A DNA stretch of 64,000 bases from Catenuloplanes niger (GCF_031458255.1 NZ_JAVDYC010000001.1:7736501-7800500); one strand, 5' to 3'. Numbered from the stretch's first letter, positions 17,106-25,802 are shown. Notes: generated by a model not told the origin, from the sequence alone. A program made the numbers and translations.

Positions 17106-18038
17106 ATGTCCGCTGCAACCAGGCCGAGTCTCCGGCAGATGATCGAAACAGGCGGGGAGCCCCTGCTGGTGGGCATCACGCCACCCCGCCGGTCCACCGA
17201 CCCCGCGCAGGCGGCCGAGATCGCCGGCCGCACGCTGGAGCGGCTCGCCGCCGTCGACATCGACGGGCTGATCCTCTACGACATCGACGACGAGAGCGAC
17301 CGCAACCCGGAGCAGCGCCCGTTCCCGTACCTGCCGACCATGGACCCGGCGTCGTTCCACGACACGCACCTGACCGGCTGGGACCGTTCGGTGATCGTCT
17401 ACCGGTGCGTCGGCAAGTACCCCGAGACCGACCTCGCCGAGTGGCTGCGCTCCGTCGACACCGACCGCGTGCTCAGCGTCTTCGTCGGCGCCTCCTCCGG
17501 CGACAAGCCGGTGCACACCCACCTCGGCCAGGCCCACGCGCTGCGCCGGGAGATCCGCGGCGACCTGGCGCTCGGCGCGGTCAGCATCACCGAGCGCTAC
17601 ACCCGCCGCGGTGACGAGCACCTGCGCATGCTGGACAAGCAGCAGCGCGGCGTCGCGTTCTTCATCTCCCAGGTGGTCTACGACGTCGGCGCCACCAAGA
17701 GCATGCTGTCCGACTACTTCTACGCCTGCCGGGAGCGCGGCGTCGCCCCACGGCCGGTCATCCTGACGCTGTCGGTCTGCGGCTCGGTCAAGACGCTGGA
17801 GTTCCTCCAGTGGCTCGGCGTCGACGTCCCGCGCTGGCTGGAGAACACGCTCCGGCACACCGAGGACCCGCTGAACGAGTCGTACGACCAGTGCGTGTCG
17901 AACGCGCGCGAGCTCATCGCGTTCTGCCGCCGGCTCGGGCTCCCGTTCGGCTTCAACGTCGAGAGCGTCTCCCGCCGCAAGGTCGAGATCGAGGCCTCCG
18001 TCGCCCTCGCCGCGGAGATCCGCACGCTGCTGTCCTGA
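17106..18038 (+). CDS. Methylenetetrahydrofolate reductase-like TIM-barrel protein
   Basis: 310 residues. LLVGITPPRRST, LILYDIDDESDRNPE, VGKYPETDL and the long FFISQVVYD and PFGFNVESVS segments belong to the actinobacterial group of MetF-like proteins. MetF reduces 5,10-methylene- to 5-methyl-tetrahydrofolate for methionine synthesis with FAD. This subgroup is divergent, so the exact substrate or flavin is uncertain. ATG at 17106 gives the typical N-terminus; a TTG at 17097 is also in frame. Confidence 0.75.
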   Translation: MSAATRPSLRQMIETGGEPLLVGITPPRRSTDPAQAAEIAGRTLERLAAVDIDGLILYDIDDESDRNPEQRPFPYLPTMDPASFHDTHLTGWDRSVIVYRCVGKYPETDLAEWLRSVDTDRVLSVFVGASSGDKPVHTHLGQAHALRREIRGDLALGAVSITERYTRRGDEHLRMLDKQQRGVAFFISQVVYDVGATKSMLSDYFYACRERGVAPRPVILTLSVCGSVKTLEFLQWLGVDVPRWLENTLRHTEDPLNESYDQCVSNARELIAFCRRLGLPFGFNVESVSRRKVEIEASVALAAEIRTLLS

Positions 18039-18113
18039 CACCGATGCCGGGCGGCGTGCCGGAGGGTGCGCGGTGAGGGCCGGGCGGACCGGAATGTGTC
18101 CGACTCGCAACAC

Positions 18114-18146
18114 GGTTAACGACCAGCGGCCGGTGGTTCGTTAACC
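18114..18146. promoter_or_regulatory. Inverted repeat GGTTAACGA-N15-TCGTTAACC upstream of the STAS gene
   Basis: Perfect 9-bp arms at 18114-18122 and 18138-18146 flank a 15-bp spacer, 68-100 nt before the STAS start. Each arm contains GTTAAC, so the site could be bound by a dimer on nearly the same face of the helix. The region is also relatively AT-rich at the arms. Confidence 0.5.
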
Positions 18147-18213
18147 TGCGGGTCATACCGTGTCCGCCCGACGGTCCCTCGCCGGACGCACTCCGATTCG
18201 CCGGAAGGCATTC

Positions 18214-18540
18214 ATGGACATGACGTTGCATGTTTCCACGCGCGCGGACGGCAGCCTGGTCATCCGCGCGATCGGGGACGTGGGGGTGGAGGACGCGGTG
18301 CAGCTGCGGCAGATGCTGGTGCACGCGGTGCGCCGCACCCGGCCGCTGCGCCTGATCGTCGACCTGGCCGCGGCGGAGTCCGTCGACTCGATCAATGTGG
18401 GCACGTTCGCGGCCACCTGCGCGCTCGCGGACGTGCACCAGGTCGCCGTGTTCTTCGACGATCCGGCGCCGGAGCTGGCGGCGCAGCTGGCGACCGCGGG
18501 TGTGCCACGGTGGCGGTTACGCCGCTCGGACGGCCTCTGA
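18214..18540 (+). CDS. STAS-domain protein, anti-sigma factor antagonist-like
   Basis: 108 residues. LIVDLAAAESVDSINVGTF places Ser residues at the usual phosphorylation site of anti-anti-sigma factors (the D-S-x-G motif is altered to VDSINVG). Such proteins release a sigma factor by binding its anti-sigma kinase. No RsbW-like kinase or sigma gene is adjacent. ATG at 18214 follows GGAAGG with 6-nt spacing. Its end overlaps the converging SDR gene by 24 nt. Confidence 0.8.
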   Translation: MDMTLHVSTRADGSLVIRAIGDVGVEDAVQLRQMLVHAVRRTRPLRLIVDLAAAESVDSINVGTFAATCALADVHQVAVFFDDPAPELAAQLATAGVPRWRLRRSDGL

Positions 18541-19377
18541 CGCGTGGTCCCACAGCCACGCGGCCGTCTCCGGGTCGGTCGCGTGCGGGGCCACGTTCGC
18601 CGACGGCGCGGTGTCCTCGTAGTACGCGCCGGTGGTGGTCGCGGACACGGCCAGCGTGACCGGGCCGGCCGCGCCCTCGGCGAGCGTGCGGGAGTACGGC
18701 CGCGGGATGACGGTGCCGTTCGCGTCCGTCGCGCCCATCGCGGTCATCGTCGCGTCGTCGACGTGCCGTTGCAGGCCGGTCATCACCCAGCCGGGGTTGG
18801 CCGCGTTCGCCAGGATGCCGTCGCCGGCCCACCGCCGCGCGGCCTCCACGGCGAGCAGCACGTCCGCGGTCTTCGACTGGCCGTAGGCGGCCCACCGGTC
18901 GTAGGGCCGGTGCGCGAAGTGCGGGTCGTCGCGGTCCAGCGGGTGGTCGCGGTGCGCGCCGGAGGAGAGCACCACCAGCCGGCCGTGCCCGGACGCGCGC
19001 AGCGCCGGGTGCAGCGCGGTGGCCAGCGCGAAGTGGCCGAGGTGGTTGACGGCCAGGTGCATCTCCCAGCCGGCCGGGCTCAGCCGCCGGTTCGCCAGCG
19101 CCATCACGCCCGCGTTCGCGATCAGCGCGTCCAGCGGCCCGTCCCACGCCGCCGCGAACGCCCGGACCGAGCCGAGGTCCGCGAGGTCCAGCGGCCGGGC
19201 CCGCACGCCGGCCGGCGGCGTCGGCACGGGGGTACGCACGCCGACGGTCACCTCCGCGCCCGCGCGGGCCAGCACCCGGGCGGTCTCGGCGCCCAGCCCG
19301 GAGCCGCCGCCGGTGATGATGATGCGCCTGCCGCGCAGGTCCAGGCCGCGGGTGACGTCCTCTGCCGTTGGTCTCAT
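18517..19377 (-). CDS. Short-chain dehydrogenase/reductase
   Basis: 286 residues with a complete SDR core: cofactor loop TGGGSGLG (about 23-30), ANAGVM, active-site Ser in VVLSSGAH, and YGQSK (Tyr and Lys). Retinol-dehydrogenase-like subgroup by overall pattern; substrate unknown. ATG at 19377 begins the homologous region. An AraC-type regulator is divergent from it 82 nt away and probably controls it. A 7-bp inverted repeat lies just upstream of the start. Confidence 0.92.
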   Translation of the reverse strand: MRPTAEDVTRGLDLRGRRIIITGGGSGLGAETARVLARAGAEVTVGVRTPVPTPPAGVRARPLDLADLGSVRAFAAAWDGPLDALIANAGVMALANRRLSPAGWEMHLAVNHLGHFALATALHPALRASGHGRLVVLSSGAHRDHPLDRDDPHFAHRPYDRWAAYGQSKTADVLLAVEAARRWAGDGILANAANPGWVMTGLQRHVDDATMTAMGATDANGTVIPRPYSRTLAEGAAGPVTLAVSATTTGAYYEDTAPSANVAPHATDPETAAWLWDHASEAVRAA

Positions 19378-19386
19378 GCGTCGACC

Positions 19387-19406
19387 GTACGAGGTGGCGC
19401 TCGTAC
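19387..19406. promoter_or_regulatory. Inverted repeat in the SDR/AraC divergent promoter region
   Basis: GTACGAG (19387-19393) and CTCGTAC (19400-19406) are separated by 6 bp. The site sits 10 nt before the SDR start in an 82-nt divergent intergenic region, a plausible operator for the adjacent AraC-type protein or another regulator. Confidence 0.35.
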
Positions 19407-19459
19407 CCTGAATGGTTGAATGTCTTTGTTTCTTTAGCCGGCGTCCAGGAGGGCCGCGC

Positions 19460-20359
19460 GTGGATCCGCTCGAGGACGTGCTGCGGCTGCTCGGGGCGAC
19501 CGGGCGGGTGTCCGCCGGGCTGATCGCGGGCGGCGAGTGGGCGGTCGCGTTCGACGCGTCGCGGGACGTGAAGTTCAACCTGGTCCGCACCGGACGGGCG
19601 CTGCTGATCGTGGCCGGCACCACCGTTCCGCTGGCCGCCGGGGACTGCTTCATCGTCACCCATCCGGTGCCGTTCGTGCTGGCCGGCGCGGTGGAGGTGG
19701 CGCCGTCGCCCGCGTCGGAGGTCTTCCGGGAGGTGCGCGACGGCTTCGCGCACGCCGGGGACGGGGCGGACTTCGTCGCGATCGGCGGCCGGTTCGAGAT
19801 GGCCGGACGGTCGCGGGAGGTGCTGCTGGACGGCCTGCCGCCGGTGATCCACGTGCCCGCGGGGACGCCCGAGGCCGCCGCGGTCGGCTGGGCGGTCGGC
19901 GAGATCGACGCGGAGCTGCGGGCCGGCCGGGCCGGTGCCACGCTGGTCGCCGAGCATCTCGCGCTGGCCATGCTGATCCGGGTGCTGCGCCTGCACCTGC
20001 CGGCCGCGACCGGCTGGCTCCGCGGCCTCGCGGACCCGGTGGTCGCGCCGGCGCTGCGCGCGATCCACGCCCGCCCGGCGCACCCGTGGACCGTCGCGGA
20101 GCTGGCCGCCACGGCCGCGGTCTCCCGGTCCACGCTCGCCGCGCGGTTCAAGGCCACGGTCGGGCGCGGACCGCTGGAGTACCTCACCGGATGGCGGATC
20201 GAGCTGGCCGCTGACCGGTTGCGGCGCGGCGAGACGGTGGCCGCGATCGCGCACGCGGTCGGGTACGGCTCGGAGAGCGCGCTGAGCGTCGCGTTCAAGC
20301 GCGTCACCGGAACCACACCACGGTCGTACCGATCGTTCGTTTCCGGGACATTCAGGTGA
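19460..20359 (+). CDS. AraC-family transcriptional regulator with cupin domain
   Basis: 299 residues. The N-terminal half is a cupin-like sensing domain (RTGRALLIVAG, PLAAGDCFIV). The C-terminal half has two helix-turn-helix motifs: WTVAELAATAAVSRSTLAARF and ETVAAIAHAVGYGSESALSVAF, followed by the PRSYR end typical of the family. GTG at 19460 is preceded by AGGAGGG at an ideal distance; an upstream start would include the ribosome binding site in the coding region. It probably regulates the divergent SDR gene. Confidence 0.9.
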   Translation: MDPLEDVLRLLGATGRVSAGLIAGGEWAVAFDASRDVKFNLVRTGRALLIVAGTTVPLAAGDCFIVTHPVPFVLAGAVEVAPSPASEVFREVRDGFAHAGDGADFVAIGGRFEMAGRSREVLLDGLPPVIHVPAGTPEAAAVGWAVGEIDAELRAGRAGATLVAEHLALAMLIRVLRLHLPAATGWLRGLADPVVAPALRAIHARPAHPWTVAELAATAAVSRSTLAARFKATVGRGPLEYLTGWRIELAADRLRRGETVAAIAHAVGYGSESALSVAFKRVTGTTPRSYRSFVSGTFR

Positions 20360-20379
20360 TCAGTCGTCCCCTCTATATT
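20351..20379 (+). promoter_or_regulatory. Candidate promoter giving a near-leaderless transcript
   Basis: TTCAGG (20351-20356) and TATATT (20374-20379) are separated by 17 bp. The ATG of the next gene lies 7 nt after the -10 element, about where transcription would start, and no Shine-Dalgarno sequence is present. Confidence 0.4.
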
Positions 20380-20386
20380 CCCGTGC

Positions 20387-21421
20387 ATGAATGCGAAGAG
20401 GGCGATCGCCACCGCACTGATCACCACCGGCGTCGCGGTGCTCGCGGCCGCCGCACCGGCCTCGGCCGCACCGAGCCGGGCGGAGCTGGCGCTGCGCTGG
20501 GCGCCGATCCACCACCAGGACGTGGACCAGACCGGGAGCCACGCGCTCGGCGGCAAGTCCGACTACGTCACCCGCGTCGACTTCGACGGCAACCTCAACG
20601 GCCGCGACAACTGGGACAACACCGGTGCGGCCGGCGCCGACCTGTCCGCGGCCGCGTACTACTCGGTCGCCGAGACCGGCTCGCACTGGTTCATCACCTA
20701 CCTGTTCTTCCACCCGCGGGACTGGGTGGACCACCCGTTCTTCGAGACCGAGCACGAGAACGACGGTGAGGGCGTGCTGCTCGCGATCGAGAAGAACGGC
20801 ACCGACTACGGCGTGCTGCGCTCCGCGGTCACGGTCGCGCACAGCGACTTCTTCTCCTACCTGCCGGCCGGCAGCAGCTGGACCGCCGGGCGGGAGAACA
20901 GCGACGGCACGCTGCAGTTCGCGTCCTCGCCGCACGACTCGTTCCAGCACCCGGTCACCGCGCAGGAGGCGCAGGGGCACGGGCTGAAGGCGTGGCCGCA
21001 GTACCAGATCAACGGCGACGGCGTCGTCTACTACCCGTCCACCACCGGCGAGACGCCGAGCGGGCCGGACGACCGGGACGTGCGGTACCGCCTGATCGAC
21101 ATCTTCGCCGGCGACGGCCTGTGGGCGCAGCGGGCGAACGCGAGCCTGTTCGCCGGCCTCGGCACGTTCGCGGGTGACACGTCCGGCGGGTGCGGCACCG
21201 GCACGTTCAGCTGCGGCACGAACTCGGCGAACGCCCCCTGGGGCTGGGACGACGGCGACGACGTACCGGTCCGCGGCGAGATCGCGACCGACCCGGCGAA
21301 GCTGTCCGCGGAGTACTGGACGATTCCCGGGACGCTGTCCCGGTCCTACACGTACAACCCGTACTCGTCCGCGGCGGCCGCACTCAAGGCCGCGCAGACG
21401 CTGCCACGCGTGACGGACTGA
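20387..21421 (+). CDS. Secreted protein, NPP1-like pattern, function unknown
   Basis: 344 residues. A Sec signal peptide (about 1-27, ending APASAA) precedes a globular domain beginning WAPIHHQDVDQTG. HWFITYLFFHPRDW followed by EHENDGEGVLLAI recalls the way necrosis-inducing NPP1 proteins place their GHRHDWE motif after a strand pair, but the heptapeptide itself is not conserved. Four cysteines near CGTGTFSCG could bridge. It has no obvious operon partner and is followed by a strong bidirectional terminator. I would annotate it as a secreted hypothetical protein. Confidence 0.75.
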   Translation: MNAKRAIATALITTGVAVLAAAAPASAAPSRAELALRWAPIHHQDVDQTGSHALGGKSDYVTRVDFDGNLNGRDNWDNTGAAGADLSAAAYYSVAETGSHWFITYLFFHPRDWVDHPFFETEHENDGEGVLLAIEKNGTDYGVLRSAVTVAHSDFFSYLPAGSSWTAGRENSDGTLQFASSPHDSFQHPVTAQEAQGHGLKAWPQYQINGDGVVYYPSTTGETPSGPDDRDVRYRLIDIFAGDGLWAQRANASLFAGLGTFAGDTSGGCGTGTFSCGTNSANAPWGWDDGDDVPVRGEIATDPAKLSAEYWTIPGTLSRSYTYNPYSSAAAALKAAQTLPRVTD

Positions 21422-21428
21422 GCGGGGT

Positions 21429-21459
21429 CGTGGTGCCGCCCACGCCGGGCGGCACCACG
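21429..21459. terminator. Bidirectional terminator hairpin
   Basis: A 13-bp perfect stem (21429-21441 with 21447-21459) and a 5-nt loop lie between two converging genes, just after the stop of the secreted protein. Confidence 0.8.
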
Positions 21460-21470
21460 GCGCCGGGCGC

Positions 21471-22172
21471 TCACCGGCCGGATTCGGCGCCGAGCAGGGC
21501 GTCCAGCCGGGCGGCCGCGGTCAGCATCGCGCGGGCGCGGGCGGTCAGGCGGCTCCGCCACCGCGTCAGCGACTCGGCCAGCGCGCCGGTGCCGTCGGAC
21601 GCGCGGACCTGCGCGGTGACCGTGGCGATGTGGTCCAGGCGGTAGCCGCCGCGCCGGAGCAGGTGGGCGAGCTGGGCGTCGCGCAGGTCGTCCTCGTCGT
21701 AGATCCGCTGGCCGGTGCGGTCCCGGCGCGGTGTCAGGATGCCGGCCGCCTCCCATTTGCGCAGCGTCGCCGGTGTCACGCCCAGCCGGTGGGCCACGTC
21801 CCCGATCTGCAGATTCACCCGCTTTTCCGGCGATATCTCGGACAATATGGCTATGGCGATCTCGACCGAGTCCAGCGTCTCCCGGTCCCGCAGCAGCAGC
21901 GCGTGGCCCTGATCGACGGCGCGTAACGCGGCGTCCGGGTCGCCGCCGAGCACCGCGCGCATGATGGTCCGCGCGGTCGCGTGGCCGTACGCCGGGATCA
22001 GCGCCAGGAACGCCCGCAGCGCCGCCGCATGCGCGTCCGTGTAGATCCGGTAGCCGCTGGCGGTGCGCTCGGCCGGCGGCAGCACGCCGTCCGCCTCGTA
22101 GTTGCGGATCGCCTGCGCGGACAGCCCGTGCTCCCGCGCCAGGTCGACCGGTCGTTGAGACTTCAACGCCAC
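21471..22172 (-). CDS. MerR-type regulator with two helix-turn-helix domains (TioE-like)
   Basis: 233 residues. The first MerR-like HTH (residues about 8-45: AREHGLSAQAIRNYEADGVLPPAER) is followed by a linker and a second one (about 120-155: IGDVAHRLGVTPATLRKWEAAGILTPRRD). The double arrangement is typical of TioE-family regulators. It is divergent from an erythromycin esterase-like gene 60 nt away and is its likely regulator. GTG at 22172 is the only start that keeps the first HTH complete. Confidence 0.88.
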   Translation of the reverse strand: MALKSQRPVDLAREHGLSAQAIRNYEADGVLPPAERTASGYRIYTDAHAAALRAFLALIPAYGHATARTIMRAVLGGDPDAALRAVDQGHALLLRDRETLDSVEIAIAILSEISPEKRVNLQIGDVAHRLGVTPATLRKWEAAGILTPRRDRTGQRIYDEDDLRDAQLAHLLRRGGYRLDHIATVTAQVRASDGTGALAESLTRWRSRLTARARAMLTAAARLDALLGAESGR

Positions 22173-22201
22173 GCTCCGAGGTCAAGAGGCAGCAAAGCCT
22201 C
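22153..22201. promoter_or_regulatory. Two inverted repeats between the MerR regulator and the esterase fusion
   Basis: CGTTGA-GACT-TCAACG (22153-22168) overlaps the first codons of the regulator, and GAGGC-N6-GCCTC (22186-22201) lies in the intergenic DNA. Either could be bound by the double MerR protein. Confidence 0.4.
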
Positions 22202-22232
22202 AACAGGAGATTCAACGATACGGTAGAGGCCT

Positions 22233-23798
22233 ATGACGTTCGATCTCGCCCCGCTGCTCGCCCTGCTGGACACCCGCCCGACACCGGTGGAGGTGCTCGC
22301 GATCGGCGAGCCGCACCACGGTGAGCCCGCGTTCCAGACCCTCCGCAACGAGGTGCTCCTCGCCGTCGCCGCGCGCGGCTTCCGGTCGATCGCGCTGGAG
22401 ACGGACCGGGTGCGTGCCCGGCTCGTCGACGACCACGTCCGCGGCGCTGCCGACACCGACCTGGACACGGTGCTGGCCGACGGCTTCAGCCACGGCTGGG
22501 GCACCGTCACCGGCAACCGGGACCTGGTGGTCCGGCTGCGCGAGCACAACGCGTCGGTGGCGCCCGCGGACCGGATCTCGTTCCACGGCTTCGACGCGCC
22601 GACCGAGGTGGACTCCGCGCCGAGCCCCCGCCCGTACCTGCTGCGCGCGTTCGATCTGGTCGGTGACCGGATCTCGGCGAGCCGGGCGCGGATCGAGGAA
22701 TTGGCCGGCCCGGACGCGCGCTGGTCGAGCCCGGAGGCGGTGCTGGACCCGGCGAGGTCGCCCGGCCTGAGCCCGGACGCGGCCGCGTTGCGGATCATCG
22801 CGGACGACCTGCTCGGCGCGCTCTGGGCGGCCGGGCTCACCGACGACGTGACGCACGCGGAGACCGCGCTGTGGCTGTTGCGGTACCACGCGGCGGCGGC
22901 CGCGCCGGACGAGCTGAACGTCCGGGTCACGCGCCTGATCGGGCTCCGGGACGCCTGGATGGCCCGCAACCTGATCGACATCCGGGAGCGCGAGCGCCGG
23001 CGCGGCGCCACGCTGCTGCACGCGCACAACGCGCACCTGCAGCGGCACGGCGCCTCCTGGGACGCGGCCGGCTGGGAGCACGGCGACCTGAACCTGCGCT
23101 GGAACCCGGCCGGGCGGATCGCGGCCGGCGTCCTCGGCGACCGGTACCTCTTCGTGGCCGGCAGCCTCGGCGCCAGCGCCGCGGTGGGCCTCGCGGAACC
23201 GGCCGAGGGTACGTTCGAGGCCGCGCTCGCGGACGGGCTCAACGTCGGCGCCACCGCCGGTGACCTGGTCGGCCGCGACGACGCCGGGCACGGGCACTTC
23301 CCGCTCACCGCGGACCTGATCGCGGACGCGGACGCGATCTGGCACCTCGCGTCCGTGGGCCTGGACGGGCCGACCGCACCGGAGATCGCGGAACGGATCC
23401 GCAACATCCCGGGCGTGACCGAGTTCGTCGCGGACGAGTCCGCCAACCGTGACCGCTTCTTCTTCGCCGGCGTCTCGCACCGCATGCCGTTCGCCACGAT
23501 CGTCACCCGGGACACCCCGGGCGTCGACGAGGAGTCCCGGCTGGACCGGCCCGGCGTGTTCCGGCTCAACATCGCGCTCGGCCGGACCGAGTTCACCCGC
23601 CGCTTCGGCTACCCGCCCGCGGACGCGGCCGAGCACCGCGCCGGCGTCGACCTCGCCCGGATCGGCGTGCTCATGCCGCACCCGGCGTACGCGGTGCAGG
23701 GCTGGGCCGCCGTGCTGAACCCACCGGTCGCGCTCCTGCCCGAGCTCGACGACCTGCTCGACCGGGCCCGGCGCCGGGCCTCCGGAGAGGCCGGTTGA
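22233..23798 (+). CDS. Erythromycin esterase family protein fused to a C-terminal DUF6194 domain
   Basis: 521 residues. Residues about 1-370 match the EreA-like family: AIGEPHHGEPAF near the start, ALETDRVRARL, TLLHAHNAHLQRHG with the catalytic-site histidines, and the two-domain length. The last 150 residues, from IAERIRNIPGVTEF through MPFATIVTRDTPG, FRLNIALGRTEFTRRFG and LMPHPAYAVQGWAAVLNP, match the stand-alone DUF6194 family. EreA enzymes open macrolide lactones, but most relatives have other unknown substrates. The fusion is unusual. The gene is divergent from a double MerR regulator. Confidence 0.85.
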   Translation: MTFDLAPLLALLDTRPTPVEVLAIGEPHHGEPAFQTLRNEVLLAVAARGFRSIALETDRVRARLVDDHVRGAADTDLDTVLADGFSHGWGTVTGNRDLVVRLREHNASVAPADRISFHGFDAPTEVDSAPSPRPYLLRAFDLVGDRISASRARIEELAGPDARWSSPEAVLDPARSPGLSPDAAALRIIADDLLGALWAAGLTDDVTHAETALWLLRYHAAAAAPDELNVRVTRLIGLRDAWMARNLIDIRERERRRGATLLHAHNAHLQRHGASWDAAGWEHGDLNLRWNPAGRIAAGVLGDRYLFVAGSLGASAAVGLAEPAEGTFEAALADGLNVGATAGDLVGRDDAGHGHFPLTADLIADADAIWHLASVGLDGPTAPEIAERIRNIPGVTEFVADESANRDRFFFAGVSHRMPFATIVTRDTPGVDEESRLDRPGVFRLNIALGRTEFTRRFGYPPADAAEHRAGVDLARIGVLMPHPAYAVQGWAAVLNPPVALLPELDDLLDRARRRASGEAG

Positions 23799-23810
23799 TC
23801 ATTCGCCTGT

Positions 23811-23832
23811 TACGGTGTCGACCGTCACCGTA
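23811..23832. promoter_or_regulatory. Inverted repeat TACGGTG-N8-CACCGTA upstream of the dehydratase gene
   Basis: Perfect 7-bp arms lie between the esterase stop and the ribosome binding site of the next gene. It may be an operator or a weak terminator. Confidence 0.35.
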
Positions 23833-23848
23833 GGGAAAGGTGGTCGTC

Positions 23849-24859
23849 ATGACCGACGTGGGGAGCCCGCTCCGGACGGTCGAACCGCCCACCGCGGCCG
23901 ACCTGGACCACGCCCGCCACGTCGTCGCCGCCGAACTGGCCCCCACGCCGCTGGTCCGGCTCCCGCTCGACGACCTGGTCGGCGCGGACGTCTACGCCAA
24001 GCTCGAGACGATGCAGCCGACCGGGTCGTTCAAGGTCCGGGGTGCGCTCGCGGCCGTCGCCGCGCTCGGCGGTACCGACGCCGGCGTGGTCACCGCGTCC
24101 GCCGGCAACCACGGGCTCGGCGTGGCGTACGCGGCCACCCGGCTCGGCGTCCCGGTCACGGTCGTCGTGCCGGCGAACGCGTCACCCGCCAAGATCGACG
24201 GGCTGCGCCGGCTGGGCGTCGACCCGGTGCTGCACGGCTCGTCCTACGACGACGCCGAGGTGCACGCGCTCGCGCTGGCGCAGCGGACCGGCGCCGCGTT
24301 CGTCTCCGCCTACAACGACCCGTACGTGATCGCCGGCCAGGCCACCTGCCTGGCCGAGGTCCGCGACCAGTTGCACGGCGGCTTCACCGCGGTGGTCCCG
24401 GTCGGCGGCGGCGGCCTGCTCGCCGGCTCCGTGCTGGCCGCGCACGGCCCAACCCGTGCCGCGGCCTCGCCGTGGTCGTCCGCGGCCGCGCGCATCCGGG
24501 TGATCGGCGTCGAGTCCGCCGCGTCTCGCGCGGTCTCCGCCGCGGCCGAGGCCGGCGAGATCACCGAGGTCGAGGTCGGTCCCACGCTCGCCGACGGGCT
24601 GGCCGGCAACCTGGAGCCCGGATCGATCACGCCGGGCCTCGCCGCCGCGCACGGCGTCGAGTTCGCCGCGGTGGGCGAGGACCACATCACCGAGGCGGTA
24701 CGGCTCCTCGCCACCCGCTGCGGCCTGATCGTCGAGGGCGCCGGCGCGGTCGGCCTGGCCGCGCTGCTGGCCGGCACGCTGTCCCCGGCCGGCCCGGTCG
24801 TGCTGCTGCTCACCGGCCGCAACATCGCCGCCGCTGCGCTCTCCAAGATCATTGCCTGA
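23849..24859 (+). CDS. Threonine dehydratase/serine racemase-like PLP enzyme
   Basis: 336 residues, fold-type II PLP enzyme. The PLP lysine is in PTGSFKVRGA, the substrate loop is SAGNHGLG, and the phosphate-binding glycine loop is PVGGGGLLAG. The protein ends without an ACT regulatory domain, so it is a catabolic-type threonine ammonia-lyase or a serine/threonine racemase rather than the allosteric biosynthetic enzyme. ATG at 23849 has AAAGG 8 nt upstream. It stands alone. Confidence 0.88.
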   Translation: MTDVGSPLRTVEPPTAADLDHARHVVAAELAPTPLVRLPLDDLVGADVYAKLETMQPTGSFKVRGALAAVAALGGTDAGVVTASAGNHGLGVAYAATRLGVPVTVVVPANASPAKIDGLRRLGVDPVLHGSSYDDAEVHALALAQRTGAAFVSAYNDPYVIAGQATCLAEVRDQLHGGFTAVVPVGGGGLLAGSVLAAHGPTRAAASPWSSAAARIRVIGVESAASRAVSAAAEAGEITEVEVGPTLADGLAGNLEPGSITPGLAAAHGVEFAAVGEDHITEAVRLLATRCGLIVEGAGAVGLAALLAGTLSPAGPVVLLLTGRNIAAAALSKIIA

Positions 24860-25109
24860 GGGGTGATCCGCCCGCGGCCGGAAAACCGGGCGATCCGTTC
24901 CGCGGTCGCATTCCGCGCGACGGCCTCACGGCCGGGCATCAGGGCGCCCGGGCCGCCGTCGCCCGTTTCGGTGAACGGTGCGCCGGTCCTTCGGTCCACC
25001 GGCAGTGCCGCCGGGCGGATCAGCCACACCGTGCCACGCCGTCCCGAGGGGTGACGGGGCCTCGCCCGGGCGGGTGCGGGCGACCTAGGATCTAGGGCAG
25101 GGGGTGAGG

Positions 25110-25802
25110 ATGGACGGGCGGCATACCCTGTGGCCGGGTCGCAACGCGGCGCCGGTGCGCCGTCGTGCCATCCGGCCGGTCGAGGGTTCGGTCGCCGCGG
25201 ACGTCCGGCGCGTCCACGCGGAGCTGATGGGCGGAGCCGACCGGCGCGCCCACTCCCGGGGCTGCGGCCGCTGGCGCGGCCCCCGCCTGACCCACGCCGG
25301 CAGCCGGCACGTGCTGTCCTGGGAGCCCTGCGCGGACGGTTGCCCGTGGCCGGAGCCTGAGCCGGAGGAGATGCCGCTCGCCACGCGCGGGTCGCGACTG
25401 TCCCGGTGGGTGACGCTGGCGCTGCTGATCCTGATCCCGGTCATCTCCTCGCTGTGGAACATCCTCCGTCCCACCGACGCCGCCTCCGCCCCCACCTGCC
25501 CACCCGGCCAGGTCACCATGGCCGCGGCCGGCGGCGACGTCAGCGCGACACTGGAACCGAACGGCGCCACCGGCTCGTACCGGCTGCGCCTCTGCACCAC
25601 CGGCGGCGTCATCTCCACCTGGACCGCCTCGGTCACCCCCCGGACCGGCGGCACCGCCGTCCCCTTCCAGATCACCCGCGTCAGCGACGGCACCGCCATC
25701 GGCACGACCCCACTGCCACCCGGCCAGGAGTGGCTGCTCTCCGTCGAGTTCGCGACCGCGGCCGGCGACCAGCGCACGGCCACTTCCTACATCAAGAGCT
25801 GA
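25110..25802 (+). CDS. Single-pass membrane protein of unknown function
   Basis: 230 residues. A basic cytoplasmic part (1-92) with four Cys residues (RGCGRWRG and WEPCADGCPW) is followed by one membrane segment (about 95-115, WVTLALLILIPVISSLW) and an external beta-rich domain of about 110 residues with two cysteines (TCPPGQVTM and LRLCTTGG). I do not recognise the family. ATG at 25110 follows GGGGTGAGG. The cytoplasmic Cys pattern might bind a metal, but this is inference. Confidence 0.7.
   Translation: MDGRHTLWPGRNAAPVRRRAIRPVEGSVAADVRRVHAELMGGADRRAHSRGCGRWRGPRLTHAGSRHVLSWEPCADGCPWPEPEPEEMPLATRGSRLSRWVTLALLILIPVISSLWNILRPTDAASAPTCPPGQVTMAAAGGDVSATLEPNGATGSYRLRLCTTGGVISTWTASVTPRTGGTAVPFQITRVSDGTAIGTTPLPPGQEWLLSVEFATAAGDQRTATSYIKS

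Noticed and set aside
24863-25054. Small forward ORF between the dehydratase and the membrane-protein gene
   Set aside because: No ribosome binding site, no domain-like pattern and biased low-complexity content; likely non-coding.
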